DNA of 58,156 nucleotides from an uncultured Clostridia bacterium (GCA_947167215.1 CAMVHE010000012.1:1-58156), one strand, 5' to 3'. Numbered from the stretch's first letter, positions 44,163-52,971 are shown. The notes: generated by a model not told the origin, from the letters alone. Numbers and translations: made by a program.

Positions 44163-44894
44163 TCAGGGACGATGATATGCTTCAAGGTATGCGCGTACGG
44201 ATCTGCTCATTTCTTTCGAAAAATCCGAATTGTATTTCCGGTTGCAGAAACGCTTCGTCCATTCCTCCAGGGAAAGCTCCCCTGCCTTCCACCCGAAGGT
44301 GCAGGCAAGCCCCTCCTTCTCTCTGCGTTCGTAACGGTTTTCCATGACGATCGTGTCGAGCGGGCACCGGCCGGGTTTCTCCCGTTTCTTCTGCTGTTCT
44401 GTCGGGAATCCCAACACCAGCATCGCACAGGGAAACACATAGGGTGGCAGGCTGAGCAGCTCCCGCATGGATTCGCATTGTTCCATCACGTCACCGATAT
44501 AGCAGGAGCCTATTCCCAGACTCCAGGCCGCATTGACAGCATTCTCCGCTGCAATGCAGGTATCTGTCACGGCCAGCATAATGTCTCCTGCTTCAGGGCG
44601 TCTGGCGTTGCAGTCACAGGCGTCGTACAGATCAAGCCATTTCTGCTGATCTGCCACAAAAACCAGAACCAGCGGTGCTTTTGCGATAAAAGCCTGATGA
44701 TCGCAAAGCTCTGCCAGCTGCTCCTTCACTTCCTGATCCGTTACGTCGATAATGCTGTAGAGCTGCTGATTCCCTGCCGTCGGTGCCTGACAGGCCGCCT
44801 CCAGAATGGCCTTCTTCTGTTCAGGGGAAACTGGGGTATCCTCAAAAGCCCGTACGGATTTGCGATCAAACATCTGCCGGATAATCTCGTTCAT
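44163..44894 (-). CDS. nitroreductase family FMN-dependent oxidoreductase
   Basis: 243 residues. N-terminal RKSVRAFEDTPVSPEQKKAILEAACQAPTAGNQQ is the FMN-binding signature, and AENAVNAAWSLGIGSCYIG and CAMLVLGFP follow as expected. Family members reduce nitro-aromatics, quinones or flavins with NAD(P)H. An extended C-terminus (about 60 residues) resembles the longer clostridial members. The ATG at 44894 has AAGGA upstream. It follows the YHYH gene by 20 bases, so the two are probably co-transcribed. Confidence 0.9.
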   Translation of the reverse strand: MNEIIRQMFDRKSVRAFEDTPVSPEQKKAILEAACQAPTAGNQQLYSIIDVTDQEVKEQLAELCDHQAFIAKAPLVLVFVADQQKWLDLYDACDCNARRPEAGDIMLAVTDTCIAAENAVNAAWSLGIGSCYIGDVMEQCESMRELLSLPPYVFPCAMLVLGFPTEQQKKREKPGRCPLDTIVMENRYERREKEGLACTFGWKAGELSLEEWTKRFCNRKYNSDFSKEMSRSVRAYLEAYHRP

Positions 44895-44914
44895 GGGGAT
44901 TCCTTTCCGACACC

Positions 44915-45718
44915 TCATGCAGAGCGTGTCTCATCCTGCTCGTTCTTTTTTGCTTCTTCAAACCATCTCAGGTCCGGCCTTACGGGATGACAGATGGGGC
45001 AGTCTACCTTCGGGCAATGCTTGGAAGCAGCATTCACCTGAATAAAGGCAAGCTCGCAATCCATGGTATGGATTTCCTCCCCGTCCGCGTCCGTACAGAA
45101 GGTGTATTTTCTGCCCCACTTCGGCTCTGCCTTGTTCGTGGGTACGGAGGTATCATTCGGTTCTGCAGCCTTATGCTCCAGATAGCGGGCATACGCTTCT
45201 TTTTCCCACGGCAGCCCATCCTCACCGATAACCGTATCCTCCGGCATTTCGGGTTCTTCTTCTACAACTTCCTCTTCCTGCAGAACAGCCGCTTCTTCGG
45301 AGAGACGACGCTTCCTTCTTCTGAAAATCAGGACTGCACCGCCAGCTGCCGCGGCTGCTCCTCCGGCCACTGCGGGAAGCGGATTCCCACCCTTTTCCGT
45401 AGCCTTATTGGCATCATCCCAGCGGTTTGCCGCATCCTCCGGCGTCTCATTGTCGATGGTGGGCGTCTCCGTCTTATCATGCTGCTGTGCTTCCCACTCC
45501 TGGAGCGTCGCTGGCTTTTCCGGTATTTTCAGTTCCCATTCGGTTCCGGTATAGGGGCAGATGCCATTTTCATGCTGATGTTCCGGATAACCATGATGAT
45601 AATGATAAAGACCTGTACTGTGATTGTAATGTCCTCCATTGGCATCGGTTCCTCCCGGGCTGGCCAGTGCCATCGTGGGGAGCATGAGCAGCAAGCAGAG
45701 CAGTAATACCTTTTTCAT
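44915..45718 (-). CDS. secreted or membrane YHYH-domain protein
   Basis: 267 residues. Signal peptide (about 1-20, cut after ALA), then a histidine-rich YHYH domain (GGHYNHSTGLYHYHHG, residues about 27-45) ending ENGICPY, a likely metal site; an Ala/Gly-rich membrane helix near 122-142 followed by RRRKRR (stop-transfer), and an acidic cytoplasmic tail. The tail ends with a cysteine/histidine segment (FCTDADGEEIH, CPKVDCPICHP) that could bind zinc. So it is a single-pass protein with metal-type motifs on both faces. GGAAGG precedes the ATG. No defined role is known to me. Confidence 0.78.
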   Translation of the reverse strand: MKKVLLLCLLLMLPTMALASPGGTDANGGHYNHSTGLYHYHHGYPEHQHENGICPYTGTEWELKIPEKPATLQEWEAQQHDKTETPTIDNETPEDAANRWDDANKATEKGGNPLPAVAGGAAAAAGGAVLIFRRRKRRLSEEAAVLQEEEVVEEEPEMPEDTVIGEDGLPWEKEAYARYLEHKAAEPNDTSVPTNKAEPKWGRKYTFCTDADGEEIHTMDCELAFIQVNAASKHCPKVDCPICHPVRPDLRWFEEAKKNEQDETRSA

Positions 45719-45782
45719 TGCAATTTCCTTCCTGTTTCCTGGCAAAACGCCGTAATATGTTTAAGAATCCTTTTCTGTTTCC

Positions 45783-45798
45783 GTGCGGTCTCCCGCAC
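45783..45798. other. small GC-rich hairpin
   Basis: GTGCGG and CCGCAC pair around four bases, in the 151-base gap between the YHYH and ketopantoate-reductase genes; no T run follows. The gap otherwise shows nothing. Confidence 0.35.
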
Positions 45799-45869
45799 AA
45801 TCGCAATGCAGGAAAGGATCCGTTCTGGAAACTCCTTTTTCCTTTTCTCCGGGGCGCCTGTGCTTTCCC

Positions 45870-46808
45870 CTATTCTTCCCGGATAATCGAAAGCAGCGCC
45901 TGGTGCATCTCCCTGGTGTAGGGAACCTCCAGATGGTGCGCTTCGGCTTTCCGGAGAACGGCACCGGTAAAGGCGTCCAGCTCTGTCTTCCGCTTTGCTT
46001 CCACATCTCTGCGCATGGAACTGGTTCCCGATGGATCCTGCTTCTCCATCATGAAGCGGTATTTGGTTTCTACCAGATTTTCGGGAAGCTCGACGCCTTC
46101 GCTTACTCCTACCTCATAAGCTTCCTTCAGCAGATGGTATACCTGGTCGCGCATGACCGGATCCGCCCGGATGGTTCCGGAATCCGTCACGTAGCGGGCA
46201 GTCACCGTATTAAATGCGCAGTTCAGGATAAACTTCTGCCAGATCTCGCTTTCTATCCGTTCAGACCATCGGACATCAAAACCAACCGATAGGAGGAGTT
46301 CATATACTTCCCGGATCCGGTTCATTTTTTCTTCCGGCCAGCATACCTTGCTCCCCATATAGAGATAGGTATACGGTCCTCTCTGCGTAATGGAATAATC
46401 CGCATTGGCACCCGTTGTCGTATACATCAGCGCATCCCCCACGATTGCCTGCGGAAAACGCAGCCGCAGCCAGTCTCCGGCTTCGGTACCGTTAAGGACC
46501 GGTAGAATAACCGTGTTTTCACCGATTGCAGGTTCCAGCGTATCCGCAATCTCCGACAGGGAATAATTCTTGACGGCAATAATCACGATATCCTGCAATG
46601 GTAAACTGCTGCATTCCGAAACAACGTTCGGGATTCTGGCGGTCTTTTCCCCATAATAGGTACTGTGCAGGATAACGCCATGCTCCCGAAGCGATTCTGC
46701 TCTTTCGCCTCTTGCTATCAGTGTCATGCTTTCCGCATACTTCTGTCCCAGCATCGCAGAAAGCATGCCGCCCAAAGCACCAATGCCCGCAATACAAATC
46801 CTTCGCAT
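45870..46808 (-). CDS. 2-dehydropantoate 2-reductase (ketopantoate reductase family)
   Basis: 312 residues. Rossmann motif GIGALG at 8-13, VKNYSLSEI (the conserved VKxY lysine), LPVLNGTEA (NG motif), and the C-terminal WQKFILNCAFNTVTA with a catalytic lysine, as in PanE. It reduces ketopantoate to pantoate with NADPH for coenzyme A synthesis; no other pantothenate genes are nearby, and the family includes relatives with other substrates. GGAG precedes the ATG. Confidence 0.88.
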   Translation of the reverse strand: MRRICIAGIGALGGMLSAMLGQKYAESMTLIARGERAESLREHGVILHSTYYGEKTARIPNVVSECSSLPLQDIVIIAVKNYSLSEIADTLEPAIGENTVILPVLNGTEAGDWLRLRFPQAIVGDALMYTTTGANADYSITQRGPYTYLYMGSKVCWPEEKMNRIREVYELLLSVGFDVRWSERIESEIWQKFILNCAFNTVTARYVTDSGTIRADPVMRDQVYHLLKEAYEVGVSEGVELPENLVETKYRFMMEKQDPSGTSSMRRDVEAKRKTELDAFTGAVLRKAEAHHLEVPYTREMHQALLSIIREE

Positions 46809-46844
46809 ATAATACTCCTTTACCCTGTACTCCTTCAGTTCCGA

Positions 46845-46873
46845 ATTATAGCAAAAGAATCCTTCTAAAACAA
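46845..46873 (-). promoter_or_regulatory. promoter of the ketopantoate reductase gene
   Basis: On the minus strand TTGTTT (46873-46868), 17-base spacer, TATAAT (46850-46845). Confidence 0.8.
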
Positions 46874-47028
46874 TGGATTATTACGGGACTGCAGACCGGA
46901 TTTCTTCCTGTTTTTCCTTCCCATTGATACCCGGGAACCTCTGCCCGAAACACGGTCTGAAGCATGCCCTGCCTCTTTCCCTCCGGTAGGAAGCGAAAGG
47001 AGGAAGAAGCAGCTCTGGCATTCTTTCT

Positions 47029-47053
47029 AAAAAAATATGGCCGGAACGGCCAT
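47029..47053 (-). terminator. terminator of the GntR regulator
   Basis: ATGGCCG pairs with CGGCCAT around three bases, followed by A and a T run on the minus strand. Confidence 0.82.
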
Positions 47054-47060
47054 GTTCAAA

Positions 47061-47819
47061 TTATTTATCCTGTTTCGGGTAAAGCACATCGACTTCGATT
47101 TTGTTCATATCCCCGCGGTAGTATGAATAGGAAATATCCATCACATCCCCGTCTTCGTTGTACCGGATGGCAGTCATCTTCTGTATCGCGCTTCCCTCTT
47201 CCATCTCCAGTACTTTCATATCTTCCTTTCCGGGAGGAAGGGCCTCAATCGTTCGTTTGACCCTGCAGACTCTGGTCTTGGGATTGCTGTTCATGAGGGA
47301 CTTGAGACTCACATTTTCGAGATCCTCATCAAGAATATGTGAAAAAATGCTGTATGGCAGATAGGTTTCCGTACGATTCAGGGGCTGCCCGTCCGCAATC
47401 CGCCTGCGGTAAAGGTAAATGGCCTTATCCCCGCTCTTGCCGGCGCCAAGTTCGATCATGGCCTGTGGCATGGGAACAATTTCCTTTTTCAAAACCTGGA
47501 CGATAACCTGGTTATAGGTGCTCTGTACGGCGACATCATAGGAATAATAGGAGCTCATCACATCATTAGTTTCCTTCGGTTTGGAAACGAAGGTCCCCTT
47601 GCTTTTGATGCGATAAAGATAGCCTTCCTGAACCAGCTCCGTAATTGCCTGCCGGACCGTCGTTCTGCTGATGTCAAACATCGTGCTCAATTCAAGCTCC
47701 GTAGGGATCATATCCCCGGGCTTATAGACCTCATCCTTCAGCTGGGTGAGGATCAGCGTTTTTAACTGATAATACAATGGTACAGGAGTGTTCTTATCCA
47801 ATGAAAAATCTTCAAGCAT
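47061..47819 (-). CDS. GntR-family transcription regulator with UTRA domain
   Basis: 252 residues. An N-terminal winged helix (PLYYQLKTLILTQL, TELELSTMFDISRTTVRQAITELVQEGYLYRIKSKGTFV, residues 13-78) is joined to a UTRA ligand domain (about 95-245) with YLYRRRIADGQPLNRTETYLP. HutC-subfamily members of this type usually sense sugar phosphates or amino sugars and repress nearby genes. The divergent mutarotase-like gene at 48383 is the nearest candidate target. A consensus promoter precedes it. Confidence 0.92.
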   Translation of the reverse strand: MLEDFSLDKNTPVPLYYQLKTLILTQLKDEVYKPGDMIPTELELSTMFDISRTTVRQAITELVQEGYLYRIKSKGTFVSKPKETNDVMSSYYSYDVAVQSTYNQVIVQVLKKEIVPMPQAMIELGAGKSGDKAIYLYRRRIADGQPLNRTETYLPYSIFSHILDEDLENVSLKSLMNSNPKTRVCRVKRTIEALPPGKEDMKVLEMEEGSAIQKMTAIRYNEDGDVMDISYSYYRGDMNKIEVDVLYPKQDK

Positions 47820-47876
47820 GATCCCTTCCCACTTTCTAGCATTCGTATTATTATTTCTTCGTCTGCATTTTCATCC

Positions 47877-47905
47877 ATTATAGTTCTCTTCCGGTCAGAC
47901 GTAAA
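47877..47905 (-). promoter_or_regulatory. promoter of the GntR regulator
   Basis: On the minus strand TTTACG (47905-47900), 17-base spacer, TATAAT (47882-47877). AT-rich AATAATAATACGAAT downstream of the -10 box could hold an autoregulatory site. Confidence 0.72.
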
Positions 47906-47966
47906 GGAAGGAAAACGTCGTTTATATTTTCCGGCAGCCCACTATTGTCCGCTTCAGAAAATGGTA

Positions 47967-48264
47967 TTATACAGGGCTGAAGTCACGGGACGGATTACAA
48001 TGGGGATATTTGCATAAAATATAGAACAAATAATTGTGATACTGTTTCGAGCGAGAAGTGATCCTTATAACCCATTCCTTTTCTTCCGGGGTGACATCCA
48101 AGAGCACCTTCGTGACAGACTCCTGAAAAATATCGACATACCGATGCGCAGCCGGCAATTCGTGGCATATTCTCACACTGCGACAGATAACAAGTTTCAC
48201 CGTTTCATGGGCGTCCGCCTTTTCCTCCATCCCTATTCGTCGTTCTGACGTTTCTGTTTGCCAT
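47967..48264 (-). pseudogene. possible small broken or frameshifted gene
   Basis: An ATG at 48264 with AGGAG nine bases upstream, behind a promoter-like TTTACA-17-TATACA, opens a frame of only 19 codons (MANRNVRTTNRDGGKGGRP). A second frame then runs on to 47967 with protein-like composition (HELPAAHRYVDIFQESVTKVLL). One frameshift would join them into a protein of about 98 residues. No homologue is recognised; it could also be chance. Confidence 0.3.
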
Positions 48265-48292
48265 TGATACTTTCTCCTGAAAAAACTCCCTC

Positions 48293-48320
48293 TTGTTATC
48301 ATTCTGTAGTTATGTATAAT
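48293..48320 (+). promoter_or_regulatory. promoter of the mutarotase-like gene
   Basis: TTGTTA (48293-48298), 16-base spacer, TATAAT (48315-48320). It overlaps the minus-strand promoter-like sequence of the small broken gene. Confidence 0.7.
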
Positions 48321-48382
48321 GAAGCCACTTTACAATGTAAATAATCAGACCCATATTTTTTTTCAGAAAGAAGGAAACAGTC

Positions 48383-49279
48383 ATGTTCAGCCTCTGTTCC
48401 AAACGTCTGCGGGTAGAAATTGCAGAACCCGGCGAATCTCCCAATGTATCTCTCCGCTTCGATCGTGCCAGCTATATCAGTGACGTAGTCCTGGATGGTT
48501 CCTACCATTTCTGTGCTTCCGAACCGAAGAACCTTATTCATCCATCCTCCATGGGCCGCGGTCTCTGCAGCGAATGGTGCTTCGATGTAAGCAGTGAAGC
48601 CGCAATTGGAGAGTACTTTCCCAAGTTCGGCGTGGGACTCATTCGCAAGGAAGAAGACGAGCAGTATATTTTCCATAAAAAATACCGGGATGTCCAGCCG
48701 TTTCCCGTTTTCTATTCCCATACTGAGGATTCTGCACATTTTGAGACAGAAACCCCTCTCTGTCTCGGTTATGCTATGAAGAGCATCCGGGATATCACCG
48801 TTCATGACAACAGCATCACGATGCTCATCCGTGCAGAGAATACCGGGGAAAAGGCCATCGCCATGAGAGAATTCTGTCATAATTTTCTGAGTGTCGACGG
48901 AATGGCCCTGGGCTCCGATTACCATATTGCACTCCCCGGTATCCCGGATCAGAGGCATGATCGTCTGAAAAATCGGAACGGCAGTTCCAGCAGCTTCCGC
49001 GGGGAAGGAGAAGGTCTCACATTCTGCGAATTCTCAGCAGTGGCTACTTCCATTGCTTTTGATCAGAAAGATATCCGCAACAGCCTTCCATTCACATGGA
49101 AAATAACCCATCAGGGAGCCAAAATGTGGTGCCAGGGGGAAGATTACTTTCATCCCTTCCGCATTGATGTCTGGGCAGTTGACCATATCATCGCCCCTGA
49201 AATCAGCCATACCTTTACTGTCGCTCCCGGGGAAAGCCACGAATACAAACGTATCTGGACCTTCGGCACCGATTTCTGA
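48383..49279 (+). CDS. galactose-mutarotase-like protein of unknown function
   Basis: 298 residues, beta-rich, with features of the aldose-1-epimerase/galactose mutarotase-like superfamily: SYISDVVLDGSYHFCASEP at the start, a central ETPLCLGYAMKSIRDITVHDNSITMLIRAENTGEKAI stretch and a C-terminal HPFRIDVWAVDHIIAPEISHTFTVAPGESHEYKRIW pattern like other members. The exact catalytic histidines were not identified, so it may be a carbohydrate-binding relative. GAAGGAAA precedes the ATG. It stands alone, about 560 bases from the GntR regulator, which may control it. Confidence 0.72.
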   Translation: MFSLCSKRLRVEIAEPGESPNVSLRFDRASYISDVVLDGSYHFCASEPKNLIHPSSMGRGLCSEWCFDVSSEAAIGEYFPKFGVGLIRKEEDEQYIFHKKYRDVQPFPVFYSHTEDSAHFETETPLCLGYAMKSIRDITVHDNSITMLIRAENTGEKAIAMREFCHNFLSVDGMALGSDYHIALPGIPDQRHDRLKNRNGSSSSFRGEGEGLTFCEFSAVATSIAFDQKDIRNSLPFTWKITHQGAKMWCQGEDYFHPFRIDVWAVDHIIAPEISHTFTVAPGESHEYKRIWTFGTDF

Positions 49280-49455
49280 TTTCACAGCCTTCCCCATTCA
49301 ATTTTCAATGAAGGGGTTCCCTTGATTACTTTTTCCTTTTTTACCGTTTCGGCACAGCTTGATCTTATGGGGAGAAGGCTCTGACCTCAACAATCCGCAG
49401 ATTGCAGGTGGTGAGATGCTCCTTCAAGTGCATTCTTTTCTTTTTTATCGCCGTA

Positions 49456-49464
49456 TGATACAAT
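49456..49464 (+). promoter_or_regulatory. extended -10 promoter of the NAD salvage operon
   Basis: TGA-TACAAT (49456-49464), 73 bases before pncA; the -35 region (TTTTCT) is weak, as is common with extended -10 boxes. Confidence 0.6.
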
Positions 49465-49477
49465 AATGCCGTTTCCC

Positions 49478-49497
49478 AACCCATTTGCGAATGGGTT
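49478..49497. promoter_or_regulatory. perfect inverted repeat, candidate operator of the NAD salvage operon
   Basis: AACCCATT and AATGGGTT flank TGCG, starting 13 bases after the -10 box, so a bound repressor would block early transcription. It does not resemble the remembered NiaR or NrtR sites. It could also act as an mRNA hairpin. Confidence 0.55.
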
Positions 49498-49537
49498 TAC
49501 AACTGTCATCTGTCTCACACGGAAAGGGGCATTGATT

Positions 49538-50062
49538 ATGAAACAATCCTTTCTCATCGTCGTTGACATGCAGAACGATTTTGTTACCGGTTCACTGGGA
49601 ACGAAAGAAGCAGAGGCGATTGTACCCGCTGTCTGCCGCAAGGTCGAAGCCTTTCCTGGTCCAGTTCTCTATACCATGGATACGCATGAAGAAAACTATC
49701 TGTCTACCCAGGAAGGAAGAATGCTCCCGGTTTCCCACTGCATTCGTGGGAAAGACGGCTGGCAACTGATTCCGGAGCTTTCCCCCTTCCTTTCCGATGC
49801 AACGCTGATTTTTGAAAAGCCCACCTTCGGCTCCCGGAAGCTGGCCGAGTATCTCAAGGAACGGGAAAAAGAGATTGCCACCATCGAACTCGTCGGATTG
49901 TGCACGGATATCTGTGTTATCTCAAATGCACTGCTTCTTAAGGCCTATATGCCGGAGATTCCGATTGCGGTCGATTCTTCCTGCTGTGCCGGCGTAACGC
50001 CGGAAGCCCACAATGCTGCGATCGCCACGATGCGCAGCTGTCAGATTCTGGTCGAATCCTGA
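49538..50062 (+). CDS. pncA: isochorismatase-family cysteine hydrolase, likely nicotinamidase
   Basis: 174 residues. Catalytic triad Asp10 (VVDMQNDF), Lys94 (FEKPTFG) and Cys126 (GLCTDICV). Metal-site residues Asp48, His50 and His67 (SHCIRG) match nicotinamidase; the fourth usual histidine is not obvious. Nicotinamidase converts nicotinamide to nicotinate, the entry step for the pncB, nadD and nadE genes that follow, so context strongly favours this over other isochorismatase relatives. The ATG at 49538 has AAGGGG upstream; an earlier in-frame codon at 49466 is before the operator and unlikely. Confidence 0.88.
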   Translation: MKQSFLIVVDMQNDFVTGSLGTKEAEAIVPAVCRKVEAFPGPVLYTMDTHEENYLSTQEGRMLPVSHCIRGKDGWQLIPELSPFLSDATLIFEKPTFGSRKLAEYLKEREKEIATIELVGLCTDICVISNALLLKAYMPEIPIAVDSSCCAGVTPEAHNAAIATMRSCQILVES

Positions 50063-50073
50063 GGGAGGCTCGG

Positions 50074-50715
50074 ATGGCACATATCGGACTCTTTGGAGGA
50101 TCCTTCAATCCCATTCACGTCGGACACCTTACGCTTGCAGAAGAAGCCCGCATGGCGCTTCATCTGGATTCCGTCATTTTCATTCCTTCCGGGAATCCAT
50201 ATTTTAAGGATCCGGCCTCCCTGGCCTCCCAGGAAGACCGCTTCACGATGACCTGCCTGGCAACCGCTTCCCGGCCCTGTTTCCGTGTTTCCGACATGGA
50301 AATCAAAACGCCTGGTCCTTCCTATACCTGCGTTACCGTAGAAGCATTCCGCAGGCTTTACCCGGAGGATTTCTTTGTCCTTCTTCTTGGGGCGGACAGC
50401 CTGCTGCAGATCGAATCCTGGAAAGAACCTGCCCGCATCTTTGATGCGGTCGAGGTTGCTGTAATGACCCGGGGAGGCTATGACGAATCGCTGCTCACTG
50501 CAGAGATTTCCCGTCTTGAATCCCGGTACCATGCCCGGATCCGGCTTCTTGACAGTATCAGCATTACCCTTTCTTCGTCTGAACTGCGTTCCTGGCATCG
50601 TGAAGGTCATGGTATCCGTCACCTTGTCACCGAACCTGTTTATAATTACATCACAACTCACCACCTGTATGAGATTACCAAAGGAGATCTTAATGAAACC
50701 ATTCACAGTCTATGA
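50074..50715 (+). CDS. nadD: nicotinate-nucleotide adenylyltransferase
   Basis: 213 residues. The nucleotidyltransferase motif GGSFNPIHVGH at 8-18 and a C-terminal SITLSSSELR (the ISxTxxR equivalent) are present, and LLGADSLLQIESWKE is typical of NadD. It makes deamido-NAD from nicotinate mononucleotide and ATP. GGGAGG precedes the ATG. It overlaps pncB by 23 bases. Confidence 0.95.
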   Translation: MAHIGLFGGSFNPIHVGHLTLAEEARMALHLDSVIFIPSGNPYFKDPASLASQEDRFTMTCLATASRPCFRVSDMEIKTPGPSYTCVTVEAFRRLYPEDFFVLLLGADSLLQIESWKEPARIFDAVEVAVMTRGGYDESLLTAEISRLESRYHARIRLLDSISITLSSSELRSWHREGHGIRHLVTEPVYNYITTHHLYEITKGDLNETIHSL

Positions 50716-52165
50716 CAAACGGAATCTGTCCATGATGATGGACCTCTATGAGCTTACCATGGCGAACGGCTACTTTGCCACGGAGGCCAATGAGACCCTC
50801 GTTGCATTCGACGTTTTCTATCGGAAAAACCCTGACAACGGCGGTTTTGCCATTTTTGCCGGGCTGGAGCAGATCCTTGAATACCTCGAAGGAATGCATT
50901 TTGATGAAGATGATATTGCTTACCTTCGCAGCCTGAATCTTTTCAGCGAGGAATTCCTTTCCTATCTTTCCAGTTTTCATTTTACAGGCGATATATATGC
51001 CTTCAGCGAAGGAACGGTCATGTATCCGAATGAACCGATTATCACAGTTGTTGCCAACCTCGTCGAAGCCCAGATGATCGAGACGGAAATCCTCTCCCAG
51101 GTTAACCACCAGTCCCTTGTTGCCACCAAGGCAAATCGTGTGGTCCGCGCAGCTTCCGGCAAACCGGTTTCTGACTTTGGCGCACGTCGGGCCCATAACA
51201 ACGATGCTGCCATCTACGGTGCACGGGCCTGCTATATCGGAGGCGTATCAGGAACCGCAACCGTTTCCGCAGGCCAGGCGTTTGATATTCCCGTCGGAGG
51301 CACCATGGCCCACAGCTGGGTGATGTTCCATGAAGACGAACTTACTGCCTTCCGGAAATTCGCAGAAATCTATCCGGATAACTGCATTCTGCTGGTGGAT
51401 ACTTATGATGTGCTTCGCTCCGGTCTTCCGAATGCAATTCAGGTTTTCAAGGAAATGAAGGCCAAAGGCATTGCTTCCCGTTCCTACGGTATCCGTCTTG
51501 ACTCCGGCGACCTTGCCTATCTGTCCCGTGAGACCCGGAAAATGCTCGATGATGCCGGTTTCCCGGATGCAAAGATCATCGTCAGCAACAGCCTTGATGA
51601 ATATACCATCACTTCCATTCTGGACCAGGGCGGCTGCATTGATTCCTTCGGTGTCGGTGAAAGAATGATCACGGCAAAATCTGACCCGGTCTTCGGTGCG
51701 GTTTACAAGCTGTGTGCCGTTTCCCGTCCGGACGGAAGCTTCGCCCCGCGAATCAAGATTTCGGAAACCGTTGCCAAAATTACAAATCCGGGTCTGAAGC
51801 ACGTATACCGCATCTACAACGAGAGCGGCAAGGCCATTGCGGACCTGATCTCCGGTGAAGAGCGGGTATCCCCGGAAGAGCTGAAATCCCGTTTCCGTTT
51901 CATTGACCCGGACCGTCCCTGGAAGAAGATGTATTTTGAAAACTGCACGCTGCGGGAGCTCCAGGTCCCCGTCATGAAACACGGCGTCCGCGTGGATGAT
52001 CGTCCGACCGTCCGCCAGATCGCATCCTATGTCCGCTCCCAGCTGACGAACGAAATCTGGGAAGAAGAGCAGCGCTTTGAAAACCCGCATGCCCATTACC
52101 TCGACATGACGCCTGAATACTATGCCATGAAGATGGCCCTGCTGGAGGAACTGCACAATGGCTGA
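50693..52165 (+). CDS. pncB: nicotinate phosphoribosyltransferase
   Basis: 490 residues. MDLYELTMANGYF at 14-26, FDVFYRKNP, the substrate-binding SDFGARRAHN with the family arginines, GTMAHSWVM, YGIRLDSGDL and FGVGERM are all diagnostic. It makes nicotinate mononucleotide from nicotinate and PRPP. The ATG at 50693 follows AAGGAG and lies inside the end of nadD; the ATGs further upstream in the same frame are within nadD and are rejected. It overlaps nadE by eight bases. Confidence 0.97.
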   Translation: MKPFTVYDKRNLSMMMDLYELTMANGYFATEANETLVAFDVFYRKNPDNGGFAIFAGLEQILEYLEGMHFDEDDIAYLRSLNLFSEEFLSYLSSFHFTGDIYAFSEGTVMYPNEPIITVVANLVEAQMIETEILSQVNHQSLVATKANRVVRAASGKPVSDFGARRAHNNDAAIYGARACYIGGVSGTATVSAGQAFDIPVGGTMAHSWVMFHEDELTAFRKFAEIYPDNCILLVDTYDVLRSGLPNAIQVFKEMKAKGIASRSYGIRLDSGDLAYLSRETRKMLDDAGFPDAKIIVSNSLDEYTITSILDQGGCIDSFGVGERMITAKSDPVFGAVYKLCAVSRPDGSFAPRIKISETVAKITNPGLKHVYRIYNESGKAIADLISGEERVSPEELKSRFRFIDPDRPWKKMYFENCTLRELQVPVMKHGVRVDDRPTVRQIASYVRSQLTNEIWEEEQRFENPHAHYLDMTPEYYAMKMALLEELHNG

Positions 52166-52937
52166 TTACTCTTTTAATGCCCCCGCTATCCGTGACCGGC
52201 TTGTTGACCTGATTTCCGCGCATCTCAAAAACTGCCGCTGCAGCCGTGTCGTCCTAGGCATCTCCGGCGGAAAGGACTCCAGTGTGGCCGCTGCCCTGTG
52301 CGCCAGAGCGCTCGGACCGGAAAACGTGTACGGAATCATGCTGCCGGACGGGCATCAGATTGACATTGCGGACAGCAGACGGATCTGCGAAAGTCTCGGC
52401 ATTCACTCCCGGACGCTCAATATCGGAAGCATGCACCAGGCCCTTAAGGAGCAGATCACTGCACCGGTCGAAGAAACGGAAATCAACGGTTTTGTGATCC
52501 CGGTGGATCATGAAAGCGATATCAACGTTGGCCCCCGCCTTCGTATGACGACGCTCCGCTATGTTGCCCAGGCAATGGGAGCATTTCTGTGCGGTACCGG
52601 AAACCTTTCGGAGGCCACGGTCGGATATTGTACGAAAGACGGTGATACCAGCTGTGACTTCAATCCTCTGGGTGCCCTTACCAGTGTGGAAGTGGTGGAA
52701 GTCGGCAAGACCATTCCAGAGCTTCCCATGGATCTGGTCCTCAAGACCCCTACGGACGGTCTTTCCGGGATGAGCGACGAGGAGAAGCTGGGAATCACCT
52801 ATCTGCAGATTCACAATTATCTGCGTCTTGGAAGCAGCGGCAGCGCAGAGGTGGACCAGTTTATTGCAAGCAAGGAAAAAGCAAACATGCATAAGCGCGT
52901 GAAGCCCCCTATCCTGAACCCGTTTCTTCTGATCTGA
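52158..52937 (+). CDS. nadE: ammonia-dependent NAD synthetase
   Basis: 259 residues without the glutaminase domain of the larger enzymes, so it uses ammonia. The PP-loop SGGKDSS is at 36-42, followed by GTGNLSEATVGYCTKDGD and LKTPTDGLSGMSDEEKLGITY, diagnostic of NadE. It amidates deamido-NAD to NAD. GAGG precedes the ATG, which overlaps pncB: tight coupling. Last gene of the operon, followed by a terminator. Confidence 0.97.
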   Translation: MADYSFNAPAIRDRLVDLISAHLKNCRCSRVVLGISGGKDSSVAAALCARALGPENVYGIMLPDGHQIDIADSRRICESLGIHSRTLNIGSMHQALKEQITAPVEETEINGFVIPVDHESDINVGPRLRMTTLRYVAQAMGAFLCGTGNLSEATVGYCTKDGDTSCDFNPLGALTSVEVVEVGKTIPELPMDLVLKTPTDGLSGMSDEEKLGITYLQIHNYLRLGSSGSAEVDQFIASKEKANMHKRVKPPILNPFLLI

Positions 52938-52971
52938 TCGGAAAGCCCAAAAAAAGATATATCTACTCCCC

